Assembly: GCA_013154225.1 (NCBI GenBank)
Contig: JAADCW010000102.1
Coordinates: 1 to 6,223 of the forward strand
Length of the DNA: 6,223 nucleotides
Reading direction: 5' to 3'
Origin: Chloroflexota bacterium
GTDB taxonomy: Bacteria; Chloroflexota; Anaerolineae; Anaerolineales; DRMV01
This document shows positions 4,234-6,223 of the stretch, in pieces. Within the stretch, counting starts at the first letter, position 1, and each line of letters starts with the position of its first letter. Below the pieces are notes generated by a model. It ran no database searches, was not told the DNA's origin, and saw nothing but the letters and a program-made list of their open reading frames with translations. Both the position numbers and the translations under genes were made by a program.

Positions 4234-5352
4234 ATGGCACCCAATTGGCGTTGCACATCCTGCGGCACTCCCTATCCCGAAGACGGCCTGCCCTACCGCT
4301 GCCCCAAATGCGGCGGCGTATTTGATCGGGCTGACATTCCCACTTTCGACCCCCAGGCCCTTCAGCCCCACGAGCCCGGCATCTGGCGCTATCGCCACAC
4401 TTTTACCCTGCCCGAAAACGCGCCTGCAGTCAGCCTGGGCGAGGGGCAAACGCCCCTGGTGTGGGATGAAGCCTTTGGGCGCAAAGTGGCCTTCAAAATG
4501 GAATATGTCAACCCCACAGGGTCCCACAAAGACCGTGGGGCCGCGCTCATGGCCGCGTTCCTCAAATCCCGCGGCGTCACCCAGGCCGTAGAAGATTCCT
4601 CAGGCAATGCCGGTGCGGCCTTCGCGGCTTACGCGGCCAGGGCAGGCATTCACGCCCGCATCTACACGCCCGCGTATGCTTCCAGCGTCAAGCGAGCACA
4701 AATGGCTGCCTATGGTGCGGAAGTAATCGCGGTGGACGGCCCGCGCTCAGCCGCGGCCGAAGCCGCCCGCCGAGACGCAGACCAAGGCGTGCCGTATGCC
4801 AGCCACGCCTTCCTGCCCGTTGGGTTGGATGGCTACGCCACCATTGCCTACGAAATCTACGAACAAATTGGGGAAGCGCCCGGCGCAGTGGTGGCCCCTG
4901 TGGGGCACGGCGGTTTGCTTTTGGGCATTGCGCGCGGGTTCCTGGCTTTGCATCAAAGCGGGCTGATTCCGAAAATGCCCCGCATTTTTGGCGTACAAGC
5001 CCTGGCGTGCGCGCCTGTATGGGCTGTGGCCCGCGGCGGACGGGAAGCCCTGGGCTGGGTGACCGACCAGGTGCCCACCGCGGCTGAAGGCGTGCGGGTG
5101 CGCTGGCCGGTTTGGGGCGATGCCCTGCTCCAAATTGCCGAAGCCCACGACGGCACCTTCCTGGTTGTCGAAGAAGAAGCCATCTTGCCCGCCCGGGAAG
5201 CTCTGGCACGCCGCGGCTTTTTTGTGGAACCTACCTCAGCCCTGGTCTGGGATGCCCTGCGTCAGATCAGCAACTGCGCGCCCGACCCCATCGTCGCGGT
5301 CCTCACAGGTAGCGGATTCAAAGCCCCCAAAGTGTCCTCATCCCCATCTTAA
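4234..5352 (+). CDS. Threonine synthase-like PLP enzyme with N-terminal zinc ribbon
   Basis: The 372-residue product is a fold-type II pyridoxal-phosphate enzyme; threonine synthase (O-phosphohomoserine to threonine) is the closest call. A zinc ribbon occupies residues 5-30, with Cys7, Cys10, Cys23 and Cys26. SLGEGQTPL (67-75) is the typical substrate-entry motif. NPTGSHKDRGAAL (93-105) carries the Schiff-base Lys99, with His98 where threonine synthases usually have Phe. SSGNAGAAFAAYAARAG (122-138) is the Asn loop. VAPVGHGGLLLGIARGF (220-236) is the phosphate-binding Gly loop. EPTSALVWDAL and LTGSGFKAP near the C-terminus also fit. It starts 2 nt after the moaD-moaE stop, implying translational coupling. 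Related enzymes (cysteate synthase, CysM-type sulfhydrylases) cannot be excluded, so I give no symbol; thrC is the likely automated name. Confidence 0.82.
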   Translation: MAPNWRCTSCGTPYPEDGLPYRCPKCGGVFDRADIPTFDPQALQPHEPGIWRYRHTFTLPENAPAVSLGEGQTPLVWDEAFGRKVAFKMEYVNPTGSHKDRGAALMAAFLKSRGVTQAVEDSSGNAGAAFAAYAARAGIHARIYTPAYASSVKRAQMAAYGAEVIAVDGPRSAAAEAARRDADQGVPYASHAFLPVGLDGYATIAYEIYEQIGEAPGAVVAPVGHGGLLLGIARGFLALHQSGLIPKMPRIFGVQALACAPVWAVARGGREALGWVTDQVPTAAEGVRVRWPVWGDALLQIAEAHDGTFLVVEEEAILPAREALARRGFFVEPTSALVWDALRQISNCAPDPIVAVLTGSGFKAPKVSSSPS

Positions 5353-5372
5353 ACCCCAGGAGAAGCGAAAAG

Positions 5373-6223
5373 ATGACCGAACGCGTTGTGATTACCGGCA
5401 TGGGCACCGTCAACCCGATCGGCCACACTGTCAAAGAGACATGGCAACACGCCTTGGAGGGCGTTCCGGGCACCGGGCCGATTACCTTGTTCGATTCCTC
5501 TCGGCTCAAAGTGCACATCGCGGCCGAAGTCAAAGACTTTGACCCCACGCAATACATCAACCGCAAAGAAGCCCGCCGCATGAGCCGGTTCGAGCAATTG
5601 GCCCTGGTCGCCGCGCAGGAAGCCATCGAGCAGGCCGGCATTTCCGCGGATGAAGAAGACCCTTACCGCATTGCCATCATCGTGGCCTCGGCCATCGGCG
5701 GCCTGGAGCGGCTGGAAGAGAACGTCTTGATTGCGCAGGAACGCGACCCGTCGCGCATCAGCCCTTTCATCATTCCCATGATGATGGCCAACGGCGCGGC
5801 TTCCCTCATTGCCATGCGCTATAACTTCCGCGGCCCGTCCTTTTCGCCGGTTTCGGCCTGCGCCTCAGGCAACGATGCCATTGGCGTGGCCTGGCATCTG
5901 ATCCGTTCCGGCGCGGCCGACATTGCCATCACCGGCGGTAGTGAGAGCACCATTACCTACACTGGCGTGGGTGCGTTCGATCGCCTGGGCGCGCTTTCGC
6001 GGCGCAACGACGATTGGAGCATGACCCCCCAGCCCTTTGACAAAAACCGCGATGGGTTGGTCATGGGCGAAGGGGCTGGCATTCTGGTGCTGGAAAGCGA
6101 AAGCCACGCCAAAGCCCGCGGGGCCAACATCCTGGCCGAACTGGCCGCCTATGCCGCGACCGCAGACGCGTATCACGTCACCGCGCCGCATCCCGAAGGG
6201 GAAAGCGGCGCCAAGGCCATTTT
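5373..6223 (+). CDS. fabF: Beta-ketoacyl-ACP synthase II, 3' end beyond window
   Basis: FabF catalyses the condensation step that elongates acyl-ACP with malonyl-ACP in type II fatty acid synthesis. The frame is open from the ATG to the window end, giving 283 codons of a family usually about 410-420 residues long; roughly the last third is missing. Visible features are the opening ERVVITGMGTVNPIG, RMSRFEQLALVAAQEAIEQAG (69-89), GAASLIAMRYNFRGPS, the nucleophile Cys163 in VSACASGNDAIG, AITGGSES, PFDKNRDGLVMGEGAGILVLE (221-241), and DAYHVTAPHPEG. The two active-site histidines of the thiolase fold lie past the edge. The Shine-Dalgarno AGGAG at 5358-5362 is 10 nt before the ATG. It begins 20 nt after the PLP enzyme stop with no terminator between, so co-transcription is possible. 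FabB cannot be formally excluded. Confidence 0.93.
   Translation, partial: MTERVVITGMGTVNPIGHTVKETWQHALEGVPGTGPITLFDSSRLKVHIAAEVKDFDPTQYINRKEARRMSRFEQLALVAAQEAIEQAGISADEEDPYRIAIIVASAIGGLERLEENVLIAQERDPSRISPFIIPMMMANGAASLIAMRYNFRGPSFSPVSACASGNDAIGVAWHLIRSGAADIAITGGSESTITYTGVGAFDRLGALSRRNDDWSMTPQPFDKNRDGLVMGEGAGILVLESESHAKARGANILAELAAYAATADAYHVTAPHPEGESGAKAI

Overview
This 6.2 kb window reads as ordinary, densely packed bacterial chromosome, with every recognised gene on the + strand. It is GC-rich and strongly prefers G/C third positions. The gene order (rpsF-ssb-rpsR, a membrane-anchored parvulin with a Pro/Thr-rich insert, a molybdenum-cofactor cluster with a MoaD-MoaE fusion, a zinc-ribbon threonine synthase-like enzyme, then fabF) and the protein flavour suggest a Chloroflexota bacterium, probably Anaerolineae. 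That placement is inferred from sequence character, not from a marker phylogeny.

Layout. Positions 1-130 hold a candidate sigma70-type extended -10 promoter and a structured leader. Positions 131-1209 are the rpsF-ssb-rpsR unit (ribosomal protein S6, single-stranded DNA-binding protein, ribosomal protein S18), closed by a strong intrinsic terminator at 1233-1272. Positions 1292-2671 encode a 459-residue SurA/PrsA-like peptidyl-prolyl isomerase, closed by a second strong terminator at 2691-2733. A perfect extended -10 box lies only 6 nt before the moaC start codon, so moaC is probably translated from a leaderless mRNA. From there moaC, a free moaD-like gene, a moaD-moaE fusion and a threonine synthase-like gene follow with gaps of 3, 21 and 2 nt. 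fabF begins 20 nt later and runs off the window end. No stretch longer than 300 nt lacks a gene.

How the genes work together. S6 and S18 bind each other on the 30S platform, and their operon is known in many bacteria to be autoregulated through a leader RNA motif. The leader here can fold into a hairpin whose loop complements the rpsF Shine-Dalgarno sequence. MoaC makes cyclic pyranopterin monophosphate. MoaD (thiocarboxylate sulfur carrier) and MoaE (catalytic subunit) form molybdopterin synthase. Two MoaD modules of identical length sit side by side, one free and one fused to MoaE. The tight coupling of a PLP enzyme to these sulfur-carrier genes raises, without proving, the idea that the free carrier serves another sulfur-transfer reaction.

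I see no mobile element, CRISPR array, tRNA, rRNA or defence system. The most interesting items are regulatory (rpsF leader, leaderless moaC) and the organisation of the MoaD/MoaE/PLP-enzyme block.
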